Shown here one piece after another: positions 16,775 to 25,235 of a stretch of 40,002 bases of DNA (position 1 is the stretch's first letter; every line of letters starts with the position of its first letter). Under the pieces are notes generated by a model, which had not been told where the DNA came from, searched no databases, and worked only from the letters and a program-made list of their open reading frames with translations. The position numbers and the translations under genes were made by a program. This DNA is from Bacillota bacterium. Its GTDB lineage: Bacteria > Bacillota > Clostridia > Christensenellales > CAG-138. Location: the NCBI GenBank assembly GCA_023459335.1, contig JAEWUO010000029.1, positions 1 through 40,002 on the forward strand, in the 5' to 3' direction.

Positions 16775-17714
16775 TTTCACCGCCTATTTCAGGAGCAAAC
16801 TCTTCAATTTCATCACTTTCTGGTTTATCTAATTCATTCTGTATATCTCTCTCATATTGTTCATCAATTAAATCTTTTGAAACTTTTAACTGTTCAATTC
16901 TTTCCTGTATTTCTTCAGCCATACCATTCTCTTTTATATAAAGATTTTGTACCCAACCAGAGTACTGTTTGAGAGTTTCATCAATAATATCTTTAACTTC
17001 TTCTTGATAATACTTATTCAACCAACCGGAGTCTTCTAAATAAGCAAATAGCTCTCCTAATGAGTCAAAGTCTTCACCACTTTCTGAACTCTTTGGTGTA
17101 AAATTAGCTGATTTAGACAGCATATCATAAGAGCGAATATCTTTATCTATATCGCCGCCGGCTCTTATTTTATCTTCAATTCTTAAAGCTATCTTACAAA
17201 GCTTTTTAGCTTTATCTTCTTGTTCTGAACCAACAACAGATTGGGTAGAAATAATACCATTATAAAGATTGTCTAAATATTCTAGATCGCCCTCGTCATA
17301 GTCAACACCCCATCTTTGTCTCTTTTCTCTTAGTTTTTTCTTTTTTAATTCTGGAATTGCATCTTCTACACGCTCTTCTTCTTTTAATTTTAAAAACATT
17401 ATATTATATGTTTCCCATTCTAATGTTTCATATTCTTTATCTTTAAACATTGAAACATAAACACTAAATGCATCAAATCCGTTTCTTTCATAAAGTTCTT
17501 CCCATTGAGACGGAAGAAATGGAATATCTAGCCATTGACAAAGTTTATTTACAACTCTCCATCTTTTTTCCTTAGGAGCGTTGTTAACTGCTCTGTTTGC
17601 ACATTCTCTACAAATTGTTGAAAATTGTTCTTCAAATAATTTTGATTTTGTTGGTAAAAACTGTATTAAGCTTTTTTCTACATTACACTTAATACAACGC
17701 CTAGGTTTAGCCAT
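16764..17714 (-). CDS. Zinc-ribbon protein upstream of terL
   Basis: 316 aa from ATG 17714 (GGTGAG 5 nt upstream), overlapping the previous stop by 8 bp. It starts 'MAKPRRCIKCNVEKSLIQF' and continues to 'ICRECANRAV', a C-x2-C...C-x2-C zinc-binding pair. The middle contains 'KLCQWLDIPFLPSQWEELYERNGFDAFSVYVSMF', and the C-terminus is acidic and helical. Such proteins sit beside terL in several phages, and a role in packaging or small-terminase function is possible, but this is inference. Confidence 0.6.
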   Translation of the reverse strand: MAKPRRCIKCNVEKSLIQFLPTKSKLFEEQFSTICRECANRAVNNAPKEKRWRVVNKLCQWLDIPFLPSQWEELYERNGFDAFSVYVSMFKDKEYETLEWETYNIMFLKLKEEERVEDAIPELKKKKLREKRQRWGVDYDEGDLEYLDNLYNGIISTQSVVGSEQEDKAKKLCKIALRIEDKIRAGGDIDKDIRSYDMLSKSANFTPKSSESGEDFDSLGELFAYLEDSGWLNKYYQEEVKDIIDETLKQYSGWVQNLYIKENGMAEEIQERIEQLKVSKDLIDEQYERDIQNELDKPESDEIEEFAPEIGGENDG

Positions 17715-17991
17715 TAGTCTCACCACCATTATCACTACTATTATTGACTTTCTTTGCGTCTTTATTAAATTCAGAAACTTCTATAAATAATAATCCCATA
17801 TCTTTTTTAGCTTTATTATTTTTTATTTTTTTCCAATTGTTGAAGACTATGTCAGCAATAAGTAAGTTATCTTGTTTTTCATCAATATCTAACATTAACA
17901 TTGATGCCACCCCAACAAAATCCATCATTGTAAAATTTTCAAAAGCTTTTTTTACTTTTCTTTCCAAAGAAAGATTTAAATTTATTTTCAA
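17707..17991 (-). CDS. Small hypothetical protein, packaging operon
   Basis: 94 aa starting with TTG at 17991, 7 nt after GGTGG. Charged, mostly helical (LSLERKVKKAFENFTMMDFVGVASMLMLD), with an Asn/Gly-rich tail. No family recognised; tightly overlapped with the next gene. Confidence 0.55.
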   Translation of the reverse strand: MKINLNLSLERKVKKAFENFTMMDFVGVASMLMLDIDEKQDNLLIADIVFNNWKKIKNNKAKKDMGLLFIEVSEFNKDAKKVNNSSDNGGETNG

Positions 17992-18003
17992 TTTCTCACC
18001 ACC

Positions 18004-19245
18004 TTAAAACAATAAATCTTTTTCTTCTACGTATTCTAATAATATATTTCTTAATAATTTTGGATTAACTTCATAAATTTTCATTTTTCTTACTTCCAAA
18101 ACATCATCTTCATTAAATGTTTCAGCAGACATTAAACTTAATTGTTTTGTAGTAAATCTTTTGACTCTATCACATCTTTTACAATATGAAGTTAAACCAT
18201 CTTGAGACGTTTTTTTCTTATGAAAAAAATCATTAGTTCTTAATAACTCCTCGCCGCAAATACAACAAGGTTTCCATAATTCTATTTTATATTTTTTATT
18301 GTACATTTCCAAATCTTTCTCTGCGGCGAAAGCTATGTTTTCTACAATATCTTTATATATTTTAGAAATATAATATTGAGATCTTAGTGTCCCAAATCTT
18401 AAGTTCACTTTTTCAGCAACTTCTTTATTAAGATAACCTTTGGTTTTTAATGTTAATATTAATGCTTGTTCTATATTAATACTTGTAAGATTAACATAGT
18501 ATCTAAGGGTTTTCTTGAGAGCAGCACCAATACTTTCAAATGAATCATCATTTATTATTAATTCATCGTATTTAGATATTAATTTTTTAATATGCTCTGG
18601 ATTGGTAAAAGAAAGAAGTCTTTTACCTTCAGCAGCAAAATTATTATCAAAACCATTATCGCTATATAATCCCCTAGGTTCAATATTAAAGATTGTTTTT
18701 TTGAAGTTATCTGGGAAGTAATTAAGATAACTTTCTTTTTTAAATCTTTTTTGTACAAATATATCTTTAAGAGAATATTGCTCTCTTCTTAATTCAATTA
18801 TTTTATGTTTTAAATGATATTTTTGTACATCTGTTAAATTTTCATTATTGTTTAATGTTTCTTCTAGACCGTCTATTGTTTTCCATAGCTCAGTCATATT
18901 TGGAATATTAGCATCTTTTTCTCTATCAATTCCTATTTTTGGTTTTGAGTATTTTTGTTTACATAGAAATCTTTCGCTATTATTAACATCCTCCATTAAT
19001 TTATCTAAAGATGTTACTTTTGTTTTACTTGCATAAGAACTATATTTAGTAGATATTTGCACTTTCTTATCATCTACTACGGATTTTTCAGTTATTTCGT
19101 CTTTTCCATAGAGAATATAATTAGCATAAAGTTCTAATATTTTAGCAGGAGGATTATCATTTTCTTTAAGAAGCTCTTCTACAAGAAGTCTTCTTTCTTT
19201 ATCTGTTTTTAAGTTATAGTCAAGTTGTTTCGTTTTTGGTTTCAT
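18004..19245 (-). CDS. First gene of the leftward operon; terminase-associated zinc protein
   Basis: 413 aa, ATG 19245 after AAAGGTGGTGAG. N-terminal segment 'LLKENDNPPAKILELYANYILYGKDEITEKSVVDDKKVQISTKY' is followed by a helical region with a possible helix-turn-helix ('IEQALILTLKTKGYLNKEVAEKVNLRFGTLRSQYY', about 265-300). Near the C-terminus 'CCICGEELLRTNDFF...YCKRCDRVKR' is a zinc-finger pair. The HTH-like region and its place upstream of terL would suit a small-terminase DNA-binding role; this is inference. Three tandem promoters lie upstream. Confidence 0.6.
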   Translation of the reverse strand: MKPKTKQLDYNLKTDKERRLLVEELLKENDNPPAKILELYANYILYGKDEITEKSVVDDKKVQISTKYSSYASKTKVTSLDKLMEDVNNSERFLCKQKYSKPKIGIDREKDANIPNMTELWKTIDGLEETLNNNENLTDVQKYHLKHKIIELRREQYSLKDIFVQKRFKKESYLNYFPDNFKKTIFNIEPRGLYSDNGFDNNFAAEGKRLLSFTNPEHIKKLISKYDELIINDDSFESIGAALKKTLRYYVNLTSINIEQALILTLKTKGYLNKEVAEKVNLRFGTLRSQYYISKIYKDIVENIAFAAEKDLEMYNKKYKIELWKPCCICGEELLRTNDFFHKKKTSQDGLTSYCKRCDRVKRFTTKQLSLMSAETFNEDDVLEVRKMKIYEVNPKLLRNILLEYVEEKDLLF

Positions 19246-19277
19246 TTTCTCACCACCTTTATTTTTTCTTTAATATA

Positions 19278-19306
19278 ATTATACCATAGATAAGAAAAAA
19301 AGTCAA
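19278..19306 (-). promoter_or_regulatory. Late-operon promoter, proximal
   Basis: TTGACT (19301-19306), 17-bp spacer, TATAAT (19278-19283). First of three promoters with nearly the same sequence (TTGACT TTTTTTCTTAT...) facing the leftward operon. Confidence 0.8.
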
Positions 19307-19409
19307 TAAATAAGACTTACTAAATTTTTATCTTATATAATTTCCTTTATGATAATACCATAGATAGAGAATAAGTTTTTTTTTATTAATATCTTCTACC
19401 CATAATATA

Positions 19410-19438
19410 ATTATACCATAGATAAGAAAAAAAGTCAA
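19410..19438 (-). promoter_or_regulatory. Late-operon promoter, middle
   Basis: TTGACT (19433-19438), 17-bp spacer, TATAAT (19410-19415). Spacer and flanks nearly equal those of the proximal copy, 132 bp away. Confidence 0.8.
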
Positions 19439-19529
19439 TAAATAGAACTTACTAAATTTTTATCTTATATGGTTATATATGAGAGATAATAAGTTTTTAT
19501 ATTTAATTCTCCCCCTACCCCATAATATA

Positions 19530-19558
19530 ATTATATCATATATAAGAAAAAAAGTCAA
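19530..19558 (-). promoter_or_regulatory. Late-operon promoter, distal
   Basis: TTGACT (19553-19558), 17-bp spacer, TATAAT (19530-19535), exactly 120 bp from the middle copy. Confidence 0.8.
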
Positions 19559-19613
19559 TAAATAGGGCTTATTATAATTTTTTCTTAATGCTTATATTAA
19601 AAAAATTTTTTTT

Positions 19614-19669
19614 GTAAATCTTTGCGAGCGTAGCGAGTAAGGATTTACCTATTTCGTTAGAAATAGAGT
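19614..19669. repeat. Two strong hairpins in the divergent control region
   Basis: First hairpin: GTAAATCTTTGC pairs with GTAAGGATTTAC (12 bp, two G.U) around a loop with GCGTAGCGA. Second hairpin: CTATTTC GTTA GAAATAG (about 19651-19668). They lie between leftward and rightward promoters and could isolate the two transcription units or act as a protein-binding site. Confidence 0.55.
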
Positions 19670-19688
19670 GTTCTAATTATCTATTGTA

Positions 19689-19717
19689 TTGACTATAGTT
19701 TTCCATAGTGATATAAT
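19689..19717 (+). promoter_or_regulatory. Rightward promoter, distal
   Basis: TTGACT (19689-19694), 17-bp spacer, TATAAT (19712-19717). No convincing ORF starts between it and the second rightward promoter; 19718-19876 otherwise shows only AT-rich spacer with one GCCGGC. Confidence 0.6.
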
Positions 19718-19876
19718 TATATTGTGGATGATTTGAAGTTATTTCGTTGTTTTCGCCGGCGGGCTTTGTAGGATGTTGTATTGGTAATTTATTAATTTAA
19801 TAAAATTATTTAATTATGTCGTGCAAAGTGTGGCCGCAAATCATAAAAATTGACATTTAAATGAAAGTTGTTTTTA

Positions 19877-19905
19877 TTGACTTTTTGTCTATTGTATGAT
19901 ATAAT
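19877..19905 (+). promoter_or_regulatory. Rightward promoter for the adhesin/fibre block
   Basis: TTGACT (19877-19882), 17-bp spacer, TATAAT (19900-19905). The leader then folds into GAGTT/AACTC (about 19914-19930) and a 10-bp stem TTATTGTCCA/TGGATAATAA (about 19937-19964) before AAAGGAG and the ATG at 19984. Confidence 0.8.
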
Positions 19906-19983
19906 TATAATAGAGTTAAGAAAAACTCACATATTTATTGTCCATTCTGCGGTGGATAATAAATAAAAGAAAGGAGAAAATAA

Positions 19984-21021
19984 ATGAAAACTTTTAACGA
20001 AAATGATGCTGGAAAAAGCTTTAGAATATCAGTAAGTAATTCTATGGGAAGTGATGAAGTTACTGTTAATGTTAAAGCTATAGTGGATCTTATAATAACC
20101 CCGCCGGCAAAAACAACGTATCAATTATTTGATGAATTAAATTTAGATGGAATGAAAGTCTATGGTGTATATGATGATGAAACTGTGGAAGAAATTTTTA
20201 ATTATAGTGTTAATGATAGTGATTTTAATAATAATATCGAATTAGAGGATGTTGATATTTCTTATGAGTTGAGATATAATGAAAATATTGATACTTTTGG
20301 CTTTAATTTTTCACAAGATTTATTTAAAAATAATTTTTTAATAAATAAAATAAAATTAAGCGTTGGGGATTTAACTTTAACTAAAAATTTATTTGAAAAT
20401 CTTATTTGTTTAAATGATATTAATATTAGTGCTATTAAAAATAAAAGTGTCGTATTAAATGAAGATTTGTTAGAAGATAATATTAATATAAATAGAATAT
20501 ATCTATATAATATTGAAACCTTATCTCAATCATTTATATCAAAAATTATTGAATTAAAACATTTTATTTCTAATGGCTCATTTAATTTAATACCAATAGA
20601 TTTTTTTAATAATAATCTAAAATTAGAAATTGCTGATTTCAATTCAACGGAGATAGTTTTTATTCCTACAAATCTTTTTGATAATAACATTAACTTAAAA
20701 TCTTTTGATTTTGGAAATTGTAGAAAATTACTTTCAATACCAGAGAATTTATTTATAAATAATATTAATTTAGAATTATGTGCATATGGTTTTTACAATT
20801 GTAAAAATATTTCTTTGCCTACTAACTTGTTTAATGCGGCCGCAATTCAAAATAAAAAGCCAGAGTTCTATTGTTGTTTTGCTGTAACAAATTCTGCTGA
20901 TTCTCCAATAGGAGCATCATATCCACTATGGAATAATATAACATTAACTTCTAGAAATTACTGCTACCAGAATTGTTCTGGACTTACCGACTTTGGAACA
21001 ATCCCACTTTACTGGAAATAG
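19984..21021 (+). CDS. Putative receptor-binding protein with Ig-like domain and BspA-type leucine-rich repeats
   Basis: 345 aa, ATG with AAAGGAG upstream. Residues 1-75 (MKTFNENDAGKSFRISVSNS... 'ITPPAKTTYQLFDELNLDGMKVYGVYDDETVEEIFNYSV') resemble a group-3 bacterial Ig-like domain and recur at the start of the gene at 22371. Residues about 90-340 are leucine-rich repeats of the BspA type: 'IPTNLFDNNINLKSFDFGNCRKL', 'IPENLFINNINLELCAYGFYNCKNI', and a terminal 'YCYQNCSGLTDFGTIPLYW'. Such repeats bind surface ligands, so an adhesin or tail-tip role is likely, by inference. Confidence 0.6.
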   Translation: MKTFNENDAGKSFRISVSNSMGSDEVTVNVKAIVDLIITPPAKTTYQLFDELNLDGMKVYGVYDDETVEEIFNYSVNDSDFNNNIELEDVDISYELRYNENIDTFGFNFSQDLFKNNFLINKIKLSVGDLTLTKNLFENLICLNDINISAIKNKSVVLNEDLLEDNININRIYLYNIETLSQSFISKIIELKHFISNGSFNLIPIDFFNNNLKLEIADFNSTEIVFIPTNLFDNNINLKSFDFGNCRKLLSIPENLFINNINLELCAYGFYNCKNISLPTNLFNAAAIQNKKPEFYCCFAVTNSADSPIGASYPLWNNITLTSRNYCYQNCSGLTDFGTIPLYWK

Positions 21022-21034
21022 AAAGGAGAATTGT

Positions 21035-21619
21035 ATGAAAAAAATAAATCAAATTTATCTAGCCGAAATTTTCATTTCAAATGTACTTTTTGCCCTAAGT
21101 TTTCAATATATTTATATTAGAACTGCGGGTGAAATAAATTCTAAGATTTTCCCCATGGTCTCAATTTTATCTTGTTTATTTTCAATCTTTTTTACCAAAG
21201 TTAATAAAAAAAGTTTAGTCTTATTTAATAATTTTGAAAAATTCGCAATTGTTGAAAGTGTATTATATGTATTTGCGGCCGCATTTTGTATCTTTACAGA
21301 AAGATTAATACTATTTCAAGTATTAAGTATGTTTTATTGCTGTATTTTAAAACAAGCTACTGGTGTAGCTATGATAAGATTCAATGAAAAAATCTATAGA
21401 ACACCGGAGCAACGTCAACAATATGATAATAATGTGCGAATTTGTTATGATGGGTCAGTTGTAGTTGCGGCCATACTTGCTTTCTTTTTAATTGAAATAA
21501 TTTCCACAGAGTTATTAATAATTATTGGAACGTTTGCCGTAGTCTTTGATAATATTTGCGTAATCTATATTAAAATGAAATTAAAGGAGTTTAAAAATGA
21601 AACAAATAATTGTAATTAA
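21035..21619 (+). CDS. Integral membrane protein
   Basis: 194 aa from ATG 21035 (AAAGGAG 8 nt upstream), 13 bp after the adhesin stop; an upstream start overlapping that gene is unlikely. Four to five hydrophobic segments are visible ('IFISNVLFALSFQYIYI', 'IFPMVSILSCLFSIFF', 'FAIVESVLYVFAAAFCIF', 'SVVVAAILAFFLIEII', 'LLIIIGTFAVVFDNICVIYI'). No family is recognised; options include superinfection exclusion or a holin-like role, without direct support. Confidence 0.55.
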   Translation: MKKINQIYLAEIFISNVLFALSFQYIYIRTAGEINSKIFPMVSILSCLFSIFFTKVNKKSLVLFNNFEKFAIVESVLYVFAAAFCIFTERLILFQVLSMFYCCILKQATGVAMIRFNEKIYRTPEQRQQYDNNVRICYDGSVVVAAILAFFLIEIISTELLIIIGTFAVVFDNICVIYIKMKLKEFKNETNNCN

Positions 21620-22100
21620 TGGTCAGGGTGGAGCGGGGAAAGATGCTTTAATTAATTTAATAGTCGGGCGGCAAAAACGAGTTATGAATGTCTCTTCCGT
21701 AGATGGTGTAAAAGAGTTGGCAAAAATTGTGGGATGGAATGGTTCTAAGGAAGAAAAAGATCGAAAGTTTCTTTCTGATTTAAAAATTCTCACGTCTGAA
21801 TATTGTGGTTTTAGTGAAAATTATTTAGTAGAAAAAACCAAAGAATTTTTGAAAAGTAAAGATGAGTTAATGTTTGTCCATATAAGAGAGCCTTTTTTTA
21901 TAGGGGAATTTTTAAATAAATTCCCTAGTGCAAAAACACTTTTAATAAGACGAGGTGAAAGTTCGTCATATGGAAACATGGCTGATGACAATGTTTTTAA
22001 TTATGATTATGATTATGTTATTGATAATTGTGGCTCTCTTGAGGATTTAGAAGAAAAAGGAATTCAATTGTTAGAGTCTTTGGGATTTTCTTTTCCATAG
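21597..22100 (+). CDS. P-loop deoxynucleoside monophosphate kinase-like protein
   Basis: 167 aa, overlapping the membrane-protein gene by 23 bp with AAAGGAG upstream of ATG 21597. 'IIVINGQGGAGKDALINLI' (residues 4-22) is a Walker A loop of the GxxGxGKD type seen in phage dNMP kinases. 'ELMFVHIREPFFIGEFL' fits the second strand and an Arg-Glu pair, and 'AKTLLIRRGES' the lid region. It would phosphorylate dNMPs for DNA synthesis; the exact substrate is unknown. Confidence 0.65.
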   Translation: MKQIIVINGQGGAGKDALINLIVGRQKRVMNVSSVDGVKELAKIVGWNGSKEEKDRKFLSDLKILTSEYCGFSENYLVEKTKEFLKSKDELMFVHIREPFFIGEFLNKFPSAKTLLIRRGESSSYGNMADDNVFNYDYDYVIDNCGSLEDLEEKGIQLLESLGFSFP

Positions 22101-22197
22101 TAAGATTAATTAAGAATTTTTTCCCATAGTAAGATTAGTTTTCCATAGTAAAGTTAATTCCCCATAGTAAAGTTAATTCCCCATAGTAAAGTTAATT
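22092..22197 (+). repeat. Tandem 19-bp repeats CCCATAGTAAAGTTAATT
   Basis: Five copies: starts at about 22092 (inside the gene end), 22122, 22141, 22160 and 22179; the last four have a 19-bp period. An inverted partial copy (TTACTATGGGA) lies at 22265-22275. The rest of 22100-22370 holds two GCGGCCGC sites (22214, 22331) and no clear promoter. Confidence 0.8.
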
Positions 22198-22370
22198 AAT
22201 AAATGTTCTATTTGCGGCCGCTTTATATCGAAACCTAACGACTAATCTAAGCTATTAATTACTTATTACTATGGGACTTAAAATTGATTTTATTAGTGTG
22301 TGATAAAGTGTATTTAAGATCTTCCATTTTGCGGCCGCAAAAAGAGAGATAAAAGGAGGTGTTAAGAAAA

Positions 22371-23249
22371 ATGAAAACTTTTGGAGAACATGATAATGGT
22401 AAAGAGTTCTCAATTGTTGTAAGTGGTAATTTTGAAACTTTAATAAAACAAATTTCTGTTGATAAGATTGTAAGATTAAATGTGATTTTGCCGGCGAAAA
22501 TGTCATATAAAAAGTTTGAACCATTAAATTTAGATGGAATGAGTGTCTGGGGTATAAATGAAGACAACACAACAATCCAACTTTTTGACTATACTGTGGA
22601 TAAAAAAGAGTTTGATACTTATTGTTTTAACTTTTATGAGGGTGGCGACAAATTCTATCCAATCCAAATAAAGTGGGGCGGTTATATTGCTGTCTTTAAT
22701 GTTTGGCTTTCTTCAGACATTGGTGAAATTGAAGAAATGGGGTTAAATGTCTATGTTGGTGAGGGCGTACCAGTTAGAAAGATTGAAGAGGGTTCAATTT
22801 GGATTAAACGCTACGCTAACCACAAAAAAATCTATATTTTCGATAAGATTGATAGTGATGATGATTTTGATAATTCAATTTTAATCTTTACTAGGGATGG
22901 TTTTGAATTGGTAAATCTCTATAGCGGTGAGGGCTTTACTTCCGAATTGAGGGTGCGGCAAATACAATATTCAAATGGTGAGTTAGTCCAAATCTTACCT
23001 TATTGGATTTATAGAAGTGGAGAGTGGATTCAAACTCAAAACACCCAAACCCAAGGTATTAAAATAAAATTAAAGAATAAAAGAATTGGTATTGAAGACT
23101 TTAGTAATATTGCTTTGGTGTTGAATGAAACCTATTCTTTTAATGATGTGGAAAAAGAGGAAGAAACTTTTGAAGAAACTTTTTCTTTAAATTTAAATAT
23201 TGTTGATGAAATTAGTTTTAATTTCACCGCTAACTATGAAATAATCTAA
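22371..23249 (+). CDS. Virion protein sharing the Ig-like N-terminal module
   Basis: 292 aa from ATG 22371, 10 nt after AAAGGAGGT. Residues 1-75 align with the adhesin at 19984: MKTFGEHDNGKEFSI vs MKTFNENDAGKSFRI, 'LPAKMSYKKFEPLNLDGMSVWGI' vs 'PPAKTTYQLFDELNLDGMKVYGV', 'LFDYTV' vs 'IFNYSV'. The remaining ~215 residues are beta-rich and aromatic, without leucine-rich repeats, and end in an acidic, Phe-rich segment. Sharing only the N-terminus suggests a common anchoring module with different distal parts. Confidence 0.6.
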   Translation: MKTFGEHDNGKEFSIVVSGNFETLIKQISVDKIVRLNVILPAKMSYKKFEPLNLDGMSVWGINEDNTTIQLFDYTVDKKEFDTYCFNFYEGGDKFYPIQIKWGGYIAVFNVWLSSDIGEIEEMGLNVYVGEGVPVRKIEEGSIWIKRYANHKKIYIFDKIDSDDDFDNSILIFTRDGFELVNLYSGEGFTSELRVRQIQYSNGELVQILPYWIYRSGEWIQTQNTQTQGIKIKLKNKRIGIEDFSNIALVLNETYSFNDVEKEEETFEETFSLNLNIVDEISFNFTANYEII

Positions 23250-23263
23250 AAGGAGTAAATAAA

Positions 23264-24613
23264 ATGAAGGGAAAAACGAAAATCCAAATGATAGATCCTC
23301 TTACAAAAAAAGTTAAAGAAGAGTATGAGGCTGAAAACATAATAACCAATGCAATAAAGAATGCTTTTGGAACGCCGTCGCAGTATAAGAACCAATGGCA
23401 CACAAATACCAATATTAAAGAGTATTGCAAGGGCTTAACTCCTTTTTACTCGAATGGATTGGGGGGAATTTTACTTTGGGATGAAGAAATTGTAGAAGAC
23501 ATTGAAACCACCTATCCACCTTTTAATTCTAAAAATGTGGGACGTGCCGGCTCAGATTATAGTGGCTCAAATCCTCATCGAGGAAGTCTTAATGTAAATG
23601 AGACTGGAGTAATTTTAAGTGGTGAAGTTCCAATTGGTTGGAGAAATGTTTGGGACTTCGGTACAGACAAAATAAACGGAGTAACTTTTAAGTGTTTGAC
23701 TTTAACCCATGTGAATTGTGGAAATAATGGTTGGATGAGTATTGTTGGCGGAAATGAGACAAGTTCTAAAATTTTTACCCAACAATTAAAACAAATAATT
23801 GACTTTGGTGATAGCACTTATTTAGTCGCCGCTCTTGATGTTAATAAAGTCCTAACCGCAAAATATGTAAGTGGAACACAATGGGTTCTAAATACTTTTG
23901 AAATCCCTAAAACTTCAGCATTAAAAATAACTGATGTTGAAATAGGTAGTTCCGTGAAAAGTGCTGATATTCCAATAATTTTTGCAAACTCATACACATT
24001 AAGAAAACCTTTGAATTTTACCGTTTATGATGGGGTTGCCCACTGTATTAATATTTTAACATCAAAAACTTTCCTTCACACTCAAATAAATTTGAGCGAC
24101 TATAGTATTGTTGAAAATGTTAAAACAATAAGTGGGTCTCCAAAGACTTTAAATGCTGGAGATAATACTTCAAAATTGTGTGTTGTTTATAAAGGTTATA
24201 TTTATATGTGTAATAGTGACTATAGCGTTTCAAAACACAATCTTGACGGTAGTTTTGTTGGGATTGTAAGTGGGATTTCTTTAACATCTCAATATAGAGT
24301 AAGCCTTTGTGACGGAGTATTGTTTTATGTACTTTTTTCAAATACAGCTGTTAGTAGCGAAAAAGTGATTGAGTTTAATGGAACTAGTGTAAGATATATT
24401 GGTGATGTGGGGCAATATATGGGAAGTCCAATTTCCATATTAAATAGTGGTATAAAATATCCTATAAGTTTGGCTATTTATGGTGGTAGTGTAAATAATG
24501 GATTAACTCTTCAAGGAAGTAATAACTATTTGGGGAGTATTAACAACTTGGCGACACCAATAGTTAAACAAAGTGGATTTTTGATGAAGATTATTTATGA
24601 GATTTTGAATTAG
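23264..24613 (+). CDS. Tail fibre / receptor-binding protein
   Basis: 449 aa, ATG 23264 after AAAGGAG. The N-terminus 'GKTKIQMIDPLTKKVKEEYEAENIITNAIKNAF' matches a common start of phage tail-fibre proteins ('D.kTGKv.e..eg.N.vTNAl...f'), followed by 'SNGLGGILLWDEEI'. The middle has WD/propeller-like Gly/Ser repeats, and the end 'NLATPIVKQSGFLMKIIYEI' is like the typical fibre C-terminus ('L..pv.Kt...tmkvtY'). It probably contacts the host surface. Confidence 0.7.
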   Translation: MKGKTKIQMIDPLTKKVKEEYEAENIITNAIKNAFGTPSQYKNQWHTNTNIKEYCKGLTPFYSNGLGGILLWDEEIVEDIETTYPPFNSKNVGRAGSDYSGSNPHRGSLNVNETGVILSGEVPIGWRNVWDFGTDKINGVTFKCLTLTHVNCGNNGWMSIVGGNETSSKIFTQQLKQIIDFGDSTYLVAALDVNKVLTAKYVSGTQWVLNTFEIPKTSALKITDVEIGSSVKSADIPIIFANSYTLRKPLNFTVYDGVAHCINILTSKTFLHTQINLSDYSIVENVKTISGSPKTLNAGDNTSKLCVVYKGYIYMCNSDYSVSKHNLDGSFVGIVSGISLTSQYRVSLCDGVLFYVLFSNTAVSSEKVIEFNGTSVRYIGDVGQYMGSPISILNSGIKYPISLAIYGGSVNNGLTLQGSNNYLGSINNLATPIVKQSGFLMKIIYEILN

Positions 24614-25075
24614 GGTTTTTGGGGTTTTTATTATTGGTTTTTATATATAATAAAAGTTGATTTTTCTGTTATGGAAATTTTTTATTTTGGGGTTTTATTT
24701 TACTGGGTTTTTATTTTGTTTTTATTTTGTTTTTATTTTGTTTTTATTTTGTTGGTTTTTATATATAATAAAAAGTTGATTTTTTTGTTGTGGAAATTTT
24801 TTTTATTTTGGTCTTATTTAAAGTTGATTTTTTATTTATTTTTATTTTGGTCTTATCTAAAGTTTAAAATTCTGTTGTGGAAATTTTTTATATTTTATTA
24901 GTTTATATTTTGGTTTTAGTTTATTTTGATTTTAGTTTATTTTGGTTTTAGTTTATTTTTATTTATTTTTATTTTGGTCTTGTCTAAAGTTTAAAATTCT
25001 GTTGTGGAAATTTTTTCTCAGCCCCACCCCTCAAAAATTTTTTACAGTAATTTCCAAAAATGGATACCCCCCCCA
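24614..25075. repeat. Low-complexity spacer with degenerate repeats
   Basis: T-rich on the plus strand. Recurring blocks: GGTTTTTATATATAATAAAA (about 24637 and 24756), AAAATTCTGTTGTGGAAATT (about 24866 and 24993) and GTTTATTTTGGTTTTAG-like stretches. Frames here encode only Phe/Leu/Trp-rich low-complexity sequence without ribosome sites, so no gene is called. A run of eight C lies at 25067-25074. Confidence 0.7.
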
Positions 25076-25185
25076 TTACCAAAATTTGACAACGTTAAAA
25101 GTTTATCAGCATCCATCTATTGACATTTATGGAGATGGAACAAATTAACATTTTTATAGTAAAATGTTATTGTAAAAAAGTTACA

Positions 25186-25219
25186 AAAAAAACAACTACT
25201 GTTAAAAGTAGTTGTTTTT
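25186..25219. terminator. Bidirectional terminator
   Basis: AAAAACAACTACT pairs with AGTAGTTGTTTTT (13 bp, 6-nt loop), with A and T runs on either side. It separates the rightward fibre block from the leftward gene at 25236. Confidence 0.85.
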
Positions 25220-25235
25220 GTTTTTTTCGGGATTG

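Noticed and set aside
22359..22575. Minus-strand frames over the start of the 22371 gene
   Set aside because: Both overlap the conserved Ig-like module coding strand and lack ribosome sites.
24671..25148. Two plus-strand frames in the T-rich spacer
   Set aside because: Encode only Phe/Leu/Trp/Tyr-rich low-complexity sequence without AGGAGG sites; they follow from the T-rich repeats.
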